Origin: an uncultured Prevotellaceae bacterium
GTDB taxonomy: Bacteria; Bacteroidota; Bacteroidia; Bacteroidales; Bacteroidaceae
Assembly: GCA_947167515.1 (NCBI GenBank)
Contig: CAMVIM010000010.1
Coordinates: 53,568 to 117,567 of the forward strand
DNA length: 64,000 bases
Direction of reading: 5' to 3'
Both the position numbers and the translations under genes were made by a program. The notes under the pieces were generated by a model. The model saw only the letters and a list, made by a program, of their open reading frames with translations, did not search any database and was not told the DNA's origin. Below, in pieces: positions 47,251-55,838 of this stretch. Numbering within the stretch: the first letter of the stretch is position 1; every line of letters starts with the position of its first letter.

Positions 47251-47391
47251 ATTTATTTTATGATTTTTTTCGAACACGAATTGACACGAATGGCTTTTTC
47301 GACAAAAGCCCCGTGCGGCGAGCTGAAGGTTCGTGTAATTCGTGCAATTCGTTGTTGAGAAAAATCTGTGTAATCTGCTTAATCCGTGGTG

Positions 47392-48426
47392 TTAGTTTGT
47401 GGAGGATGGGGTGTTGACTGTTCCCCCGTTTGATTGTGCCAGGAACTCGGTGATGTGCTGCCGTAGCCGTTGGTAGATGTCGCAGTCCTTGTATTGGGTG
47501 TTGCGGCGGAGCATCTGGTCGGGTTGGAACTGGCTGTGGGAGTAGCAGGCGAGTTCGTTGTTCATCTGCTGGTTGTTGCCTCGTGCGAGGAGCTTGATGT
47601 CTTTCTCCCGTTCGCGTCGCAGGATGGTGCAGACGGGGGTGAGGGCGGCATCGACCACGTTTTCCATGAGGTGGTGGCCCTGGATGAAGAGGTAGGTGTT
47701 GTCTTTGTGTACGCCGAGCTGGGCCAGTTCCTGCTTGAGGGGGGTGAGCTTGCCTTTGGCGTCCTTCACGTGCTGCTGGAGCCATGCGAGCTTGCGGTTC
47801 ACCTGCCGGCGCACCCGTTCGAGGGCGTCGAGGGGCTTGTAGATGTTGAGCTGCTCGACGGACACGATGTTGTTGAAGTTGGTGAGGGGGAAGTCGTTGA
47901 AGCGTCCCTTGCGATGGAGCCAGATGAGCCAGATGAAGAGTTCGTAGATGATTTCGGAGTACTGCCGCAGGTATTCCTCGAAGTTGAAGAGGTTGCGGTC
48001 GTTGAGGGTGGCCATCACGCACACGTTGTGGAGTGAGGGTGCATAGCACTGGTAGCTCTCGATGGAGTAGGCGTAGGTGTGGATGACGTAGGGGTTGTTG
48101 AGCATGCGGGCTGACGAGGGGGTGTGTCCTTGCAGCAGGTAGTCGAGGTCGGCATCCACACAGGCTATCATGTAGCCGCCCAACGACTCGCCGAGACGGT
48201 TCATCAGGGCGGTTTTCTTGCCTCGGTTGAGGTTGGTGCGTGAGGGGAGCATCACCTCGAAGGCGGTCTGTTGGTCCTCAAACTCGCTGAGCACGCTGCG
48301 CCAGAAGAAGATGTCGTCGTAGGACTCTACATAGGCGACAATCTTCCGCTTCTTCGTCTGGGGACGCAATCGGTTGGCTGCCTCGATATAGGCGGAACTG
48401 ATGTTGGAAAGCAGATGACGAGCCAT
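47392..48426 (-). CDS. DUF4435 protein, AriB-like (TOPRIM effector)
   Basis: 344 residues. The N-terminal region has KIVAYVESYDDIFFWRSVL and later YMIACVDADLDYLL, the glutamate and DxD of a TOPRIM-like fold as described for DUF4435. The middle is helical (HRKGRFNDFPLTNFN). In PARIS defence, AriB is a DUF4435 nuclease held by the AriA ATPase. An AAA ATPase is encoded upstream in the same direction, with a 357-bp repeat-containing gap. It could also be a related non-defence pair, since such pairs are common in Bacteroidetes. Confidence 0.72.
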   Translation of the reverse strand: MARHLLSNISSAYIEAANRLRPQTKKRKIVAYVESYDDIFFWRSVLSEFEDQQTAFEVMLPSRTNLNRGKKTALMNRLGESLGGYMIACVDADLDYLLQGHTPSSARMLNNPYVIHTYAYSIESYQCYAPSLHNVCVMATLNDRNLFNFEEYLRQYSEIIYELFIWLIWLHRKGRFNDFPLTNFNNIVSVEQLNIYKPLDALERVRRQVNRKLAWLQQHVKDAKGKLTPLKQELAQLGVHKDNTYLFIQGHHLMENVVDAALTPVCTILRREREKDIKLLARGNNQQMNNELACYSHSQFQPDQMLRRNTQYKDCDIYQRLRQHITEFLAQSNGGTVNTPSSTN

Positions 48427-48427
48427 A

Positions 48428-48465
48428 ACTCTTAACTTTTAACTCTTCACTCTCAACTGTTAATT
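48428..48465. repeat. Short-period spacer repeat
   Basis: AACTCTTAACTTTTAACTCT units of the heptamer family just upstream of the DUF4435 gene. Confidence 0.75.
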
Positions 48466-48783
48466 ATTGAAGTTTCGGGAGTTTTTTTGAACCACGGATT
48501 ACACGGATTACACAGATTGGCTTCGCCTTTCTCCTTCGCACCTCGGTCAATCAAGCTAGCTTGTTGACACTCGGTTTGGCGTCGGTTTTTCTTCGCTTAT
48601 GAGTAAGCTATTACACAGATTCTATTTTGATTGCACAGATTCAGAGTCGTGGACGACTCTTGTAATCATCCGGATGGGCTTTCGCCAAGAAAGCAGTAAA
48701 TCCGTGTAATCTGTCAAAATCAGAAGGATTAAATCTGTGTAATCTGCTTAATCTGTGGTTCTATTTAACTTCCGAAAGTTGAA
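48466..48783. repeat. Dispersed repeat element, family A, copy 2
   Basis: It opens GAAGTTTCGGGAGTTTTTTT, then AACCACGGATTACACGGATT, and closes AATCTGTGGTTCTATTTAAC with CTTCCGAAAGTTGAATTA. The interior AGTCGTGGACGACTCTTG block is shared with copies 1 and 3. It fills the gap between the ATPase and DUF4435 genes. Confidence 0.8.
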
Positions 48784-49626
48784 TTAATTACTAATGTCTC
48801 CCACTTCTGTCACGTTGCCCATCCAGCCGTCCATGATGAGGGCGGGGGAGTGGGTGGAGAGGATGATTTGGACGTTGGGGTTGAGCTGGCGGATGAGGTC
48901 GATGAGCCGTTGCTGCCAGTCGATGTGGAGGGAGATTTCGGGTTCGTCCATCAGGAGGGCGTAGGGTTCGCGGTCTTCCACCAGCACGGTGAGCAGGATG
49001 GCGAGCATCTGTTTCTCGCCGCTGGAGAGCTGGTAGGGGGTGATGACCTCGGTGGTGCCGCTCGGGTTGGTCTGGATGAACTGTATCTCGTTGCTCTTGC
49101 GGTCTATCTTCTTCTGGGTGTCGGCAAAAAGCTCGTCAATCATGTCCTGGAACTGCTTCTTGGGGGCGCTGACTTCGGCTGCCTTCTGTTGCTCGTCGGG
49201 GTCGCCGCCGCTGAGCAGTTCGATGATGCGGTTGCCGATGTTGACCTGATAGTCGAGGTATCGCTTTTGCAGGCGGTAAATCTGCCAGTCCAGTTCGGTC
49301 TTCACCCGCGAGTCGGAGAGTTTTTCGAGCAGGTCGCTGTGGAGCAGGGGACGGTCGAAAGAACGGATGACGTCGAATTTGATGTAGGTGGCGTCTTCGG
49401 GCATCAGCTTGATGCGCACCCCCTGTGGGGCATCGCCTGGCACGAGTTCTCCCTTGTCGATGGCATCGAGCATGCGGGCCGAGTGGTTGATGATGGTGCT
49501 CTTGCCCACACCGTTGATGCCGCTGAGGATGTTCACGTCGGGCTGCAGCTCCCATGTGACGTGTCTGCCGCCCTTCCACAAAGCCTTGATTTCGATGCTT
49601 TGGATGTAGTCTGCTCTTTTTCTCAT
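48784..49626 (-). CDS. AAA/ABC-type ATPase, AriA-like
   Basis: 280 residues from the ATG at 49626. Walker A is GINGVGKST, the signature-like region is YQLSSGEKQMLAILL, Walker B is ALLMDEPEISLH and the switch histidine is in ILSTHSPALI. A coiled-coil-like insert sits between. It resembles the ATPases that partner DUF4435 or TOPRIM nucleases (PARIS AriA, OLD), but is shorter than I would expect of AriA. The start is decided by the TACTTTTG element at 49651-49658, which overlaps the track's upstream ATG. The stop codon region lies at the edge of the repeat element. Confidence 0.75.
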   Translation of the reverse strand: MRKRADYIQSIEIKALWKGGRHVTWELQPDVNILSGINGVGKSTIINHSARMLDAIDKGELVPGDAPQGVRIKLMPEDATYIKFDVIRSFDRPLLHSDLLEKLSDSRVKTELDWQIYRLQKRYLDYQVNIGNRIIELLSGGDPDEQQKAAEVSAPKKQFQDMIDELFADTQKKIDRKSNEIQFIQTNPSGTTEVITPYQLSSGEKQMLAILLTVLVEDREPYALLMDEPEISLHIDWQQRLIDLIRQLNPNVQIILSTHSPALIMDGWMGNVTEVGDISN

Positions 49627-49650
49627 GGTCTTGTTCTTTGGTTGATATTG

Positions 49651-49658
49651 CAAAAGTA
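49651..49658 (-). promoter_or_regulatory. -7 element for the ATPase gene
   Basis: The minus strand reads TACTTTTG followed by CAATAT. The ATG at 49653 lies inside this element, so the ATG at 49626 must be used. Confidence 0.7.
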
Positions 49659-49660
49659 CA

Positions 49661-49770
49661 AAAAAGTTGGGAGTTAGGTGTGAGGAGTTGAGAGTTTTTT
49701 TGTCATTCGATATATTTTTTCGTTCCGAAGAAGCATTTTATTCATCACAACTCACACCTAACTCCAAACT
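49661..49770. repeat. Inverted spacer repeat between divergent promoters
   Basis: GGGAGTTAGGTGTGAGGAGTT on the left and AACTCACACCTAACTCC on the right pair over about 28 bases with small bulges. Both are heptamer-family units. The loop is AT-rich. Confidence 0.75.
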
Positions 49771-49776
49771 TTTTCT

Positions 49777-49784
49777 TACCTTTG
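49777..49784 (+). promoter_or_regulatory. -7 element for the PurF-like gene
   Basis: TACCTTTG followed by CACTCG, 29 bp before the ATG at 49813. Confidence 0.75.
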
Positions 49785-49812
49785 CACTCGAATTACAACA
49801 AAGGACTGTTTT

Positions 49813-51300
49813 ATGGGAGGTTTTTTCGGAACCGTATCAATGAAAAAATGTGCGGCAGACCTTTTCTATGGCACTGATTATCAGTCACACCTCGGTACAC
49901 GTCGTGGAGGTATGGCGAGCTACAGTAAGGAAAAGGGGTTTTACCGCGCCATCCACAATCTGGAGAGCACTTATTTTCGTACACGCTTTGAAGCGGAACT
50001 GCCTAAGTTTGAGGGCGAAGCTGGCATTGGCATCATCAGCGACACCGATGCGCAGCCGATGCTGTTCAACAGCCACTTGGGGCGTTTCGCCATCGTGACT
50101 GTGGCGAAAATCAATAATATGGAGGAGATCGCCGACCGGCTGCTGGAAGAAAACATGTATCTGTCGGAGTTCTCTTCGGGAAAGATTAACCCCACGGAGT
50201 TGATTGGCGTGCTGATTGTGCAGGGCAAGAACTTTGTGGAGGGCATCGAGAATGTGTTCCGCACGGTGAAGGGTTCCTGTTCCATGCTGCTGCTCACCGA
50301 GGACGGCATCATCGCCGCCCGCGATGCTTGGGGACGCACCCCGATTGTCATCGGCCAGAAGGAGGGTGCGATGGCTGCCACGAGCGAGGACACCGCTTTC
50401 GCCAACCTGGGCTACGAGACCTCCTACTATGTGGGGCCAGGTGAGATTGTGCGCCTGCGTGCCGAAGGCATGGAGCAGTTGCGCAAGCCCAACAAGAAGA
50501 TGCAGATTTGTTCTTTCCTCTGGATATACTACGGATTCCCCACTTCCACCTACGAAGGCAAGACGGTGGAGGATGTGCGCTTCGAGACAGGTCGCGTGAT
50601 GGGCGAGACGGACGACACGGAGGTGGATTGTGTGGGTGGTATCCCCGACTCGGGTATCGGCATGGCTGTGGGTTACAGTGCCGGCAGCAAGATTCCTTAT
50701 CAGCGCGGCATCAGCAAATATACGCCCACGTGGCCACGCTCGTTCATGCCGCCCAGCCAGGAGGTGCGCAATCTCGTGGCGAAGATGAAGCTCATCCCCA
50801 ACAAGGACATGCTCAGAGGCAAGCGTTGCCTCTTCTGCGACGACTCTATCGTGCGAGGTACGCAGCTGAGGGAGAACACGAAGGTGCTGAAGGATATGGG
50901 CGCGAAGGAGGTGCACATGCGCATAGCCTGTCCACCGCTGATATACGCTTGTCCGTTCGTCAATTTCTCTGCTTCGAAGTCGGAACTGGAGCTGATTACA
51001 CGCCGTGTCATCAAGGATTTGGAGACGCACTCGAACACTGCCACCATGTTGGCTGATGCCCAGACGGCACAGAACGTGGAAGTGCCGGCCGAGCGCATCA
51101 AGGCATACGCCACGACTGACTCGCCTGAATATAAGGAAATGGTGGCTGAAATAGCCCGTCGCCTCAATCTCGACAGCCTCAAGTTCTCTACGCTGGAGAC
51201 CATCGTGAAGGCTATCGGTCTGGAGAAGTGTCAGGTCTGCACCCACTGCTTCGACGGCAGTTCGTTCCACTCGCTGGAGGAGGAAAACCCGAACGAGTGA
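49813..51300 (+). CDS. Amidophosphoribosyltransferase (PurF) paralogue lacking the N-terminal cysteine
   Basis: 495 residues. True PurF exposes Cys1 as glutaminase nucleophile. Here the start is MGGFFGTVS, with glycine in its place, although the rest of the Ntn domain is recognisable (HLGTRRGGMASY, FAIVTVAKI). The phosphoribosyltransferase half keeps the PRPP motif CLFCDDSIVRGTQLRE and VDCVGGIPDSG. Cysteines in CSFLWIYYG, CPPLIYACPF and CQVCTHCFDG could bind an Fe-S cluster as in the Bacillus enzyme. It may use free ammonia, or have another role. I leave the symbol blank because a normal purF probably exists elsewhere. Confidence 0.85.
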   Translation: MGGFFGTVSMKKCAADLFYGTDYQSHLGTRRGGMASYSKEKGFYRAIHNLESTYFRTRFEAELPKFEGEAGIGIISDTDAQPMLFNSHLGRFAIVTVAKINNMEEIADRLLEENMYLSEFSSGKINPTELIGVLIVQGKNFVEGIENVFRTVKGSCSMLLLTEDGIIAARDAWGRTPIVIGQKEGAMAATSEDTAFANLGYETSYYVGPGEIVRLRAEGMEQLRKPNKKMQICSFLWIYYGFPTSTYEGKTVEDVRFETGRVMGETDDTEVDCVGGIPDSGIGMAVGYSAGSKIPYQRGISKYTPTWPRSFMPPSQEVRNLVAKMKLIPNKDMLRGKRCLFCDDSIVRGTQLRENTKVLKDMGAKEVHMRIACPPLIYACPFVNFSASKSELELITRRVIKDLETHSNTATMLADAQTAQNVEVPAERIKAYATTDSPEYKEMVAEIARRLNLDSLKFSTLETIVKAIGLEKCQVCTHCFDGSSFHSLEEENPNE

Positions 51301-51389
51301 AGCGGTTGTGAAACGAGCAGGAGTCTCTACTTATATAATATATTTAAGTTTGACTTCGTCGAGCTAAAGATTCGCATGTGCTCAATGTC

Positions 51390-51535
51390 TTTGTAGTTAA
51401 GGAGTTAAGTAGTTATCGCTACGCTCGTCCTGCGGACAGGAGTTAAGCCAAATGTTTTGTTCGTCAGTTCATCGATGGAAACCATTAACATGGTATCGGC
51501 TTAACTACTTAACTTCTTAACTACTTAACTACTTC
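51390..51535. repeat. Spacer repeat with inverted arms (GTTAAGTAGTTA type)
   Basis: AGTTAAGGAGTTAAGTAGTTA on the left pairs with TAACTACTTAACTTCTTAAC on the right around a loop of about 80 bases. No gene is present in 51301-51891. Confidence 0.75.
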
Positions 51536-51554
51536 AGAAAGTTGAGTAATATAT

Positions 51555-51805
51555 AATTGAAGTTCCGGGAGTTTTTTAAAACCACGGATTGAGCGGATTA
51601 AGCGGATTATTTCAACTCAATTTATGACGATTAAACAGATTCTGACTTCTCGGTGAAGCCCCATGCGGATAGAATACCCAAGAGTCGTCCGCGACTCTCA
51701 TCCGTTAAATCTCTAAAAATCGGCTAATAGCTCAGATACCCAGCGGAAAAAATCCGTTTAATCTGCTTAATCTGTGGTTCTATTTAACATTCCGAAAGTT
51801 GAGTA
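51555..51805. repeat. Dispersed repeat element, family A, copy 3
   Basis: It opens GAAGTTCCGGGAGTTTTTTA, then AACCACGGATTGAGCGGATT, and closes AATCTGTGGTTCTATTTAAC with ATTCCGAAAGTTGAGTA. The interior is the reverse complement of much of copy 1 (CTTCTCGGTGAAGCCCCATG, AAGAGTCGTCCGCGACTCTC), so the two copies are in opposite orientation. Confidence 0.85.
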
Positions 51806-51891
51806 TATCATAAAAACGAATGACACGAATTCATGCAGTCTTTTCGCTGCGCAGAATTCGTGTCATTCGTTTTATGATAATGGAATGTCAA

Positions 51892-52695
51892 TTACTGGAA
51901 GAGCATCTTGCGTGATGCGCTAATCTCCTCCTTGCACTCTTCGAGCTGAGACTTGAACTGATCCACCGTGATGGCGTTGAGCACCTTGAGAGGCTCGATA
52001 GCATCGCTGATGGGCTGGAGCTCTGGGTCATAAACGGCGAGGCGCTCGATAGCGTCCTGAAGCAGGATGATGCGGAATGTCACACTCTCAGCGCTGCTGT
52101 CGTCGAAAGCAGAGATGAACTTTTCAGTGTTCTGTGTGGTGACATAGAGCTGCTCAACGAGGGCTGCAGCGGCCATCTGCCAGAAGTAGTTGATGCGACC
52201 GTTCTCTTCCATGGCATCGTAGAGCTTGGAAGAGGCTTCGAAAGCAGTGGAAACATTGTCCAGCACCTTGAAAGAGGGGTCGTTGATGTCGGCGCTCAAC
52301 TTGGCAATGGCCTCGTCGTACTCGTCGGTGGGCATGTCGTAGGCGCTGGCAATCTGCTTGTCGAGAGAGAGGGCGCTGAGTGTGCGGTACTTCTCGGCGA
52401 GTGTGACTGCATTCTCGGCAGCTGATGGGCTGAGGAGGTAGTCGGGCTTCACCTGCTTTTCCTCATCGGAAAGAACGACAGTACCATTCTGGTCTTTCAG
52501 GATGGGGAGTGCCTTGAGCTTACCAAATTCGGCGGCGAGGCTGTCAATCTGTACCTTGATGTTCTCTTCAATCTGCTCTTGTTCGAAAGACTTCACGGAG
52601 TCTTTGTCATCCTGACCAGTCTGAGGTTTGTTTCCAGTGCATGCTGCAAAGGCAACGGCTGCAAGAGCTACAGCGAAAATTGATAACTTCTTCAT
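51892..52695 (-). CDS. Putative lipoprotein, helical
   Basis: 267 residues. A signal sequence ends in a lipobox-like AVAFAAC followed by TGNKPQ, so it is likely lipid-anchored. The remainder is mostly acidic helix (FEQEQIEENIKVQIDSLAAE) without known motifs. It lies 84 bp after the ABC transporter gene in the same direction and may be cotranscribed. No strong promoter element was seen in that gap. Function unknown. Confidence 0.75.
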   Translation of the reverse strand: MKKLSIFAVALAAVAFAACTGNKPQTGQDDKDSVKSFEQEQIEENIKVQIDSLAAEFGKLKALPILKDQNGTVVLSDEEKQVKPDYLLSPSAAENAVTLAEKYRTLSALSLDKQIASAYDMPTDEYDEAIAKLSADINDPSFKVLDNVSTAFEASSKLYDAMEENGRINYFWQMAAAALVEQLYVTTQNTEKFISAFDDSSAESVTFRIILLQDAIERLAVYDPELQPISDAIEPLKVLNAITVDQFKSQLEECKEEISASRKMLFQ

Positions 52696-52779
52696 TTTTT
52701 GAATGTTTTTGTTAGTTTATGATTAATTGTTAATATGTTTTTTACTGTTGATGTGATGCCGGGGTGTCTGCCGTGGAGG

Positions 52780-55680
52780 TCAGTAGGTCTCTTTTCTGAT
52801 GTAGCGTCCGGGGCAGTCGGTGAACAGGAGGCAGGCCATGAGGATGCACATGAGTCCCATCACGGCGAGGTTGAACCATAGGGTCTTGATGTGCCAGGTG
52901 CCCAGTATCTTTTCACAACTGTAGAACGGGGCACTCCCCCAATGGCTTCGTGGGGTCAGGTAGATGAGGCCGGAGCGGGGCACGATGTGGCTATCAACGA
53001 TGTCGAAGACTTTCCGCTGGTCGGCACCTGTCACGCAGTCTTTCAGCTTCAGGTTGTAGTGTCTCCGCTTCAGGTCGAGCACTCCGTCCTTCCCCATCTG
53101 TTGTATCTTGTCCGCCATCAGGGCATCGGCCTTGAGGGTCACTTTGTTGCCTTGCTTGACGAGCCAGCGCTCTGCGTCCTTCATGTATTGACGGAGCGAG
53201 CTGTAGGAGCTATCGCCTTGGTAGGGCTTCATGTCGCAGTATTCGCTCACCAGCGGCAGGTTGGTGTGTATCACCTCCATGTGTTCTGGCTTGACCTCCT
53301 TGCCGTGGGTCTGCTCGTCTTTCATCGTCTCTAACTGTGACTGCAGTTCGTAGAGCAGTACAGAGTTGTGGTAGAGGTTCTCGTATTTCTTCCTTTCGGC
53401 CTCGAACAGGTCTTTCTCGTACTCGTTATCGGTGAAGACTGTCACGGCCAGGGCTTCGTAGGCCCAGCGTGAGGGGATGACATTGCCAATCGCCGGCACA
53501 TAGCCTGTCGTGCTCTTGGGGGTGAGGTCGGAGAAGTTCACGACCAGTCCGCAGAGGAGGATTTGCGGGATGAGGAGCATGGGGATGCTGATGTAGATGG
53601 CGACCACCGAACTGAGGCATTGCGACAAAAGCAGTCCGATGAGGTTGGACAGCAGTGCTGTGGCAAAGAGGATGAGCCACCACACGCCGAAGAGCCCTTC
53701 CAGTCCCATGATGGAGTTGCCGATGAGGATGAACAGCAGGGTCTGTAGGAGTGACACGCTGGCCATGTAGATGATTTTTGACCAGATGTAGCTGCTGTAG
53801 GACAGGTGCAGGAACTTCTCCCGCCTGAGCAGGGCGCGGTCTTTGATGATTTCTTCCGCGCTGCCACTCATGCCGATGAAAGTGGCTACGATGACAGCCA
53901 TGAAGAAGTAGCTGACCAGATTCTTGTTGTCCATCACACTGTAGCCTTCGGGGGGCGCATAGCGTGTGAGCAGGGCACACACCACTGCCAGCACGGGTGC
54001 TTCCAAGAGGGTGATGCACAGGTACTGGAGGTTGGTGATTTTGGTCTTTATGTTGCGTTGCAGGAAGATGGCGAACTGCTTCAGGGCGTTGGGTCGCTTC
54101 TGATCGGAAGGAGGAACGGTGCTGACCGCAGGGGTGGGCAGTTCTTTCCTTCGTTCGAGATACAGTTGATGCCACTCCTGGGGCGATGTCTTGCGCTCGT
54201 CGGAGATCTCTCCGCTGTGGTTCAACGACCGCTCGTCGATGATGTTCAGCACAATTTCGGGGTTCACGTTTCCGCAGGTGGGACAGGCGCTGGTCTCGGC
54301 ATCGGCATAGTTGGCTGCCTCCTTGAAGTAGGTGATGGCATCGATGGGATTGCCGTCATAGACCGGATAACCGCCTCTGTCCAACAACCACAGCCGGTCG
54401 AAGAGTTGATAGACGTCGCTCGATGGCTGGTGGATGTTCACCACGATGAGTTTCCCCTTGTAGGTCTGCTCTTTCAGCAGGTTGATGACTTTCTCGGTGT
54501 CGGATGAAGAGAGGCCGGAGGTGGGTTCGTCGAGGAAGAGTACGGCGGGTTCGCGTATCAGTTCCAACGCGATGTTCAGTCGCTTGCGCTGACCGCCTGA
54601 GATGTATTTGTTGATGGGTGACCCGACTTTCAGGTCTTTCACCGCGTCTAATCCCAGGTCTTTCAGGGTCTTCATCACCCGCTTGTCCAGTTCTTCGTCT
54701 GACATGCCGTCAAAGCAGAGCTTGGCGGTGAACAAGAGGTTCTGATAGACGGTGAGTTCCTCAATCAGCAGGTCGTCCTGCGGCACAAAGCCGATGAGTT
54801 GCTTGGCATCAGGTTCGGCGATGTCATGACCGTTGATGGTGACGCGTCCTTCCTGAGGCTTGATATTGCCGTTCAGAAGGGACAGAAGGGTCGATTTTCC
54901 AGTTCCAGAACCTCCCATGACAGCCAGCAGTTCGCCGCTTCTCAGCGTGAAACTCAAGTCGTGCATGCCGTTGTCGCTATGGGGGAAGCGGAAGTTGATG
55001 TCGCGTCCGCAGAACTCCACCGTCTCGTGAGTGCTTTCCGTTTGGTTCTTCTTCTTCTGGTAGGCCTCGATGATGGAGGAGTAGTAAACGGGTTTGCCAT
55101 TCTGTCTTTTCAGCACACTGCTCTGAATGAGAATCTGGTAGGAGCCTGACAATACGGGAATGTCGTTGAGTAGCACGATGTCTTCCCCTATATAGGTGAA
55201 AATCAGCGTTCCGTGTCTGGTCAGCAGTGTCTTCAACACGCCGTTCCATCCTTCCTGTCTGTGCAGCAGCACACGGTCGGTCTCTTTCCCCGTCACAAAG
55301 TCAACGAAATCCTCGAACACCTCCTGCTCCAGCTGGAACTTCTCGGCGATGATGCGGAATAGTTCGTGCGCATTCTTCCCATTGTTCCCAAACTCCATCA
55401 GACGTAACAGCAGGAACGCGCCGTCTCTGGCACGAATCTTTCCATGCAGGTTGGTGCAGATGGAACCCACGACCTCGGCTGTGTTCAGGTTGCCTGCCAT
55501 CATTTCGTAGGTCTGCCTCATGTCATCATACAACGTGACATAGGCATCAGTGTTTCTGATGCCCAGATGATGGCGCAGATAGCTGATCAGCATCGCCTTG
55601 GCCTGCTTCTCATCAACATTCTCCTCCTTGCCTAAGAGGGCAAACAGGCTAATGAAACTGGATAGTATGATGTCTGTCAT
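52780..55680 (-). CDS. ABCG-like ABC transporter with long N-terminal helical domain
   Basis: 966 residues. The first 130 or so are helical and resemble a TerB-like domain (weak call). A central ATPase has GGSGTGKST, SPINKYISGGQRKRLNIALEL and VLFLDEPTSGLSSSD, the ABCG pattern. About six membrane segments follow (FFMAVIVATFIGMSGSAEEI onward), with a large polar loop of about 190 residues before the last helix (VMGLMCILMACLLF). A CPTCG pair lies between the ATPase and membrane parts. Substrate unknown. Confidence 0.85.
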   Translation of the reverse strand: MTDIILSSFISLFALLGKEENVDEKQAKAMLISYLRHHLGIRNTDAYVTLYDDMRQTYEMMAGNLNTAEVVGSICTNLHGKIRARDGAFLLLRLMEFGNNGKNAHELFRIIAEKFQLEQEVFEDFVDFVTGKETDRVLLHRQEGWNGVLKTLLTRHGTLIFTYIGEDIVLLNDIPVLSGSYQILIQSSVLKRQNGKPVYYSSIIEAYQKKKNQTESTHETVEFCGRDINFRFPHSDNGMHDLSFTLRSGELLAVMGGSGTGKSTLLSLLNGNIKPQEGRVTINGHDIAEPDAKQLIGFVPQDDLLIEELTVYQNLLFTAKLCFDGMSDEELDKRVMKTLKDLGLDAVKDLKVGSPINKYISGGQRKRLNIALELIREPAVLFLDEPTSGLSSSDTEKVINLLKEQTYKGKLIVVNIHQPSSDVYQLFDRLWLLDRGGYPVYDGNPIDAITYFKEAANYADAETSACPTCGNVNPEIVLNIIDERSLNHSGEISDERKTSPQEWHQLYLERRKELPTPAVSTVPPSDQKRPNALKQFAIFLQRNIKTKITNLQYLCITLLEAPVLAVVCALLTRYAPPEGYSVMDNKNLVSYFFMAVIVATFIGMSGSAEEIIKDRALLRREKFLHLSYSSYIWSKIIYMASVSLLQTLLFILIGNSIMGLEGLFGVWWLILFATALLSNLIGLLLSQCLSSVVAIYISIPMLLIPQILLCGLVVNFSDLTPKSTTGYVPAIGNVIPSRWAYEALAVTVFTDNEYEKDLFEAERKKYENLYHNSVLLYELQSQLETMKDEQTHGKEVKPEHMEVIHTNLPLVSEYCDMKPYQGDSSYSSLRQYMKDAERWLVKQGNKVTLKADALMADKIQQMGKDGVLDLKRRHYNLKLKDCVTGADQRKVFDIVDSHIVPRSGLIYLTPRSHWGSAPFYSCEKILGTWHIKTLWFNLAVMGLMCILMACLLFTDCPGRYIRKETY

Positions 55681-55786
55681 TGTCTATGATGTGATTCTTG
55701 TCAATAGCAGCAGCACATAAGCCACAGCATATACGCACACGAACAAGCGGATGCTCCTCCGATGACGCACCTTGGACTATCATGTG

Positions 55787-55794
55787 CAAATGTA
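55787..55794 (-). promoter_or_regulatory. -7 element for the ABC transporter
   Basis: The minus strand reads TACATTTG followed by CACATG, about 107 bp before the ATG. Confidence 0.6.
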
Positions 55795-55838
55795 TGAAAA
55801 ATATTAGAGTGCGGTCGGTGGCGAAAGGTTAAAAAAGA

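Noticed and set aside
47258-48049. 263-residue minus-strand ORF overlapping DUF4435
   Set aside because: Out-of-frame shadow of the DUF4435 gene, extremely rich in H, P, R and Q.
49885-51270. 461-residue minus-strand ORF
   Set aside because: Antisense to the PurF paralogue.
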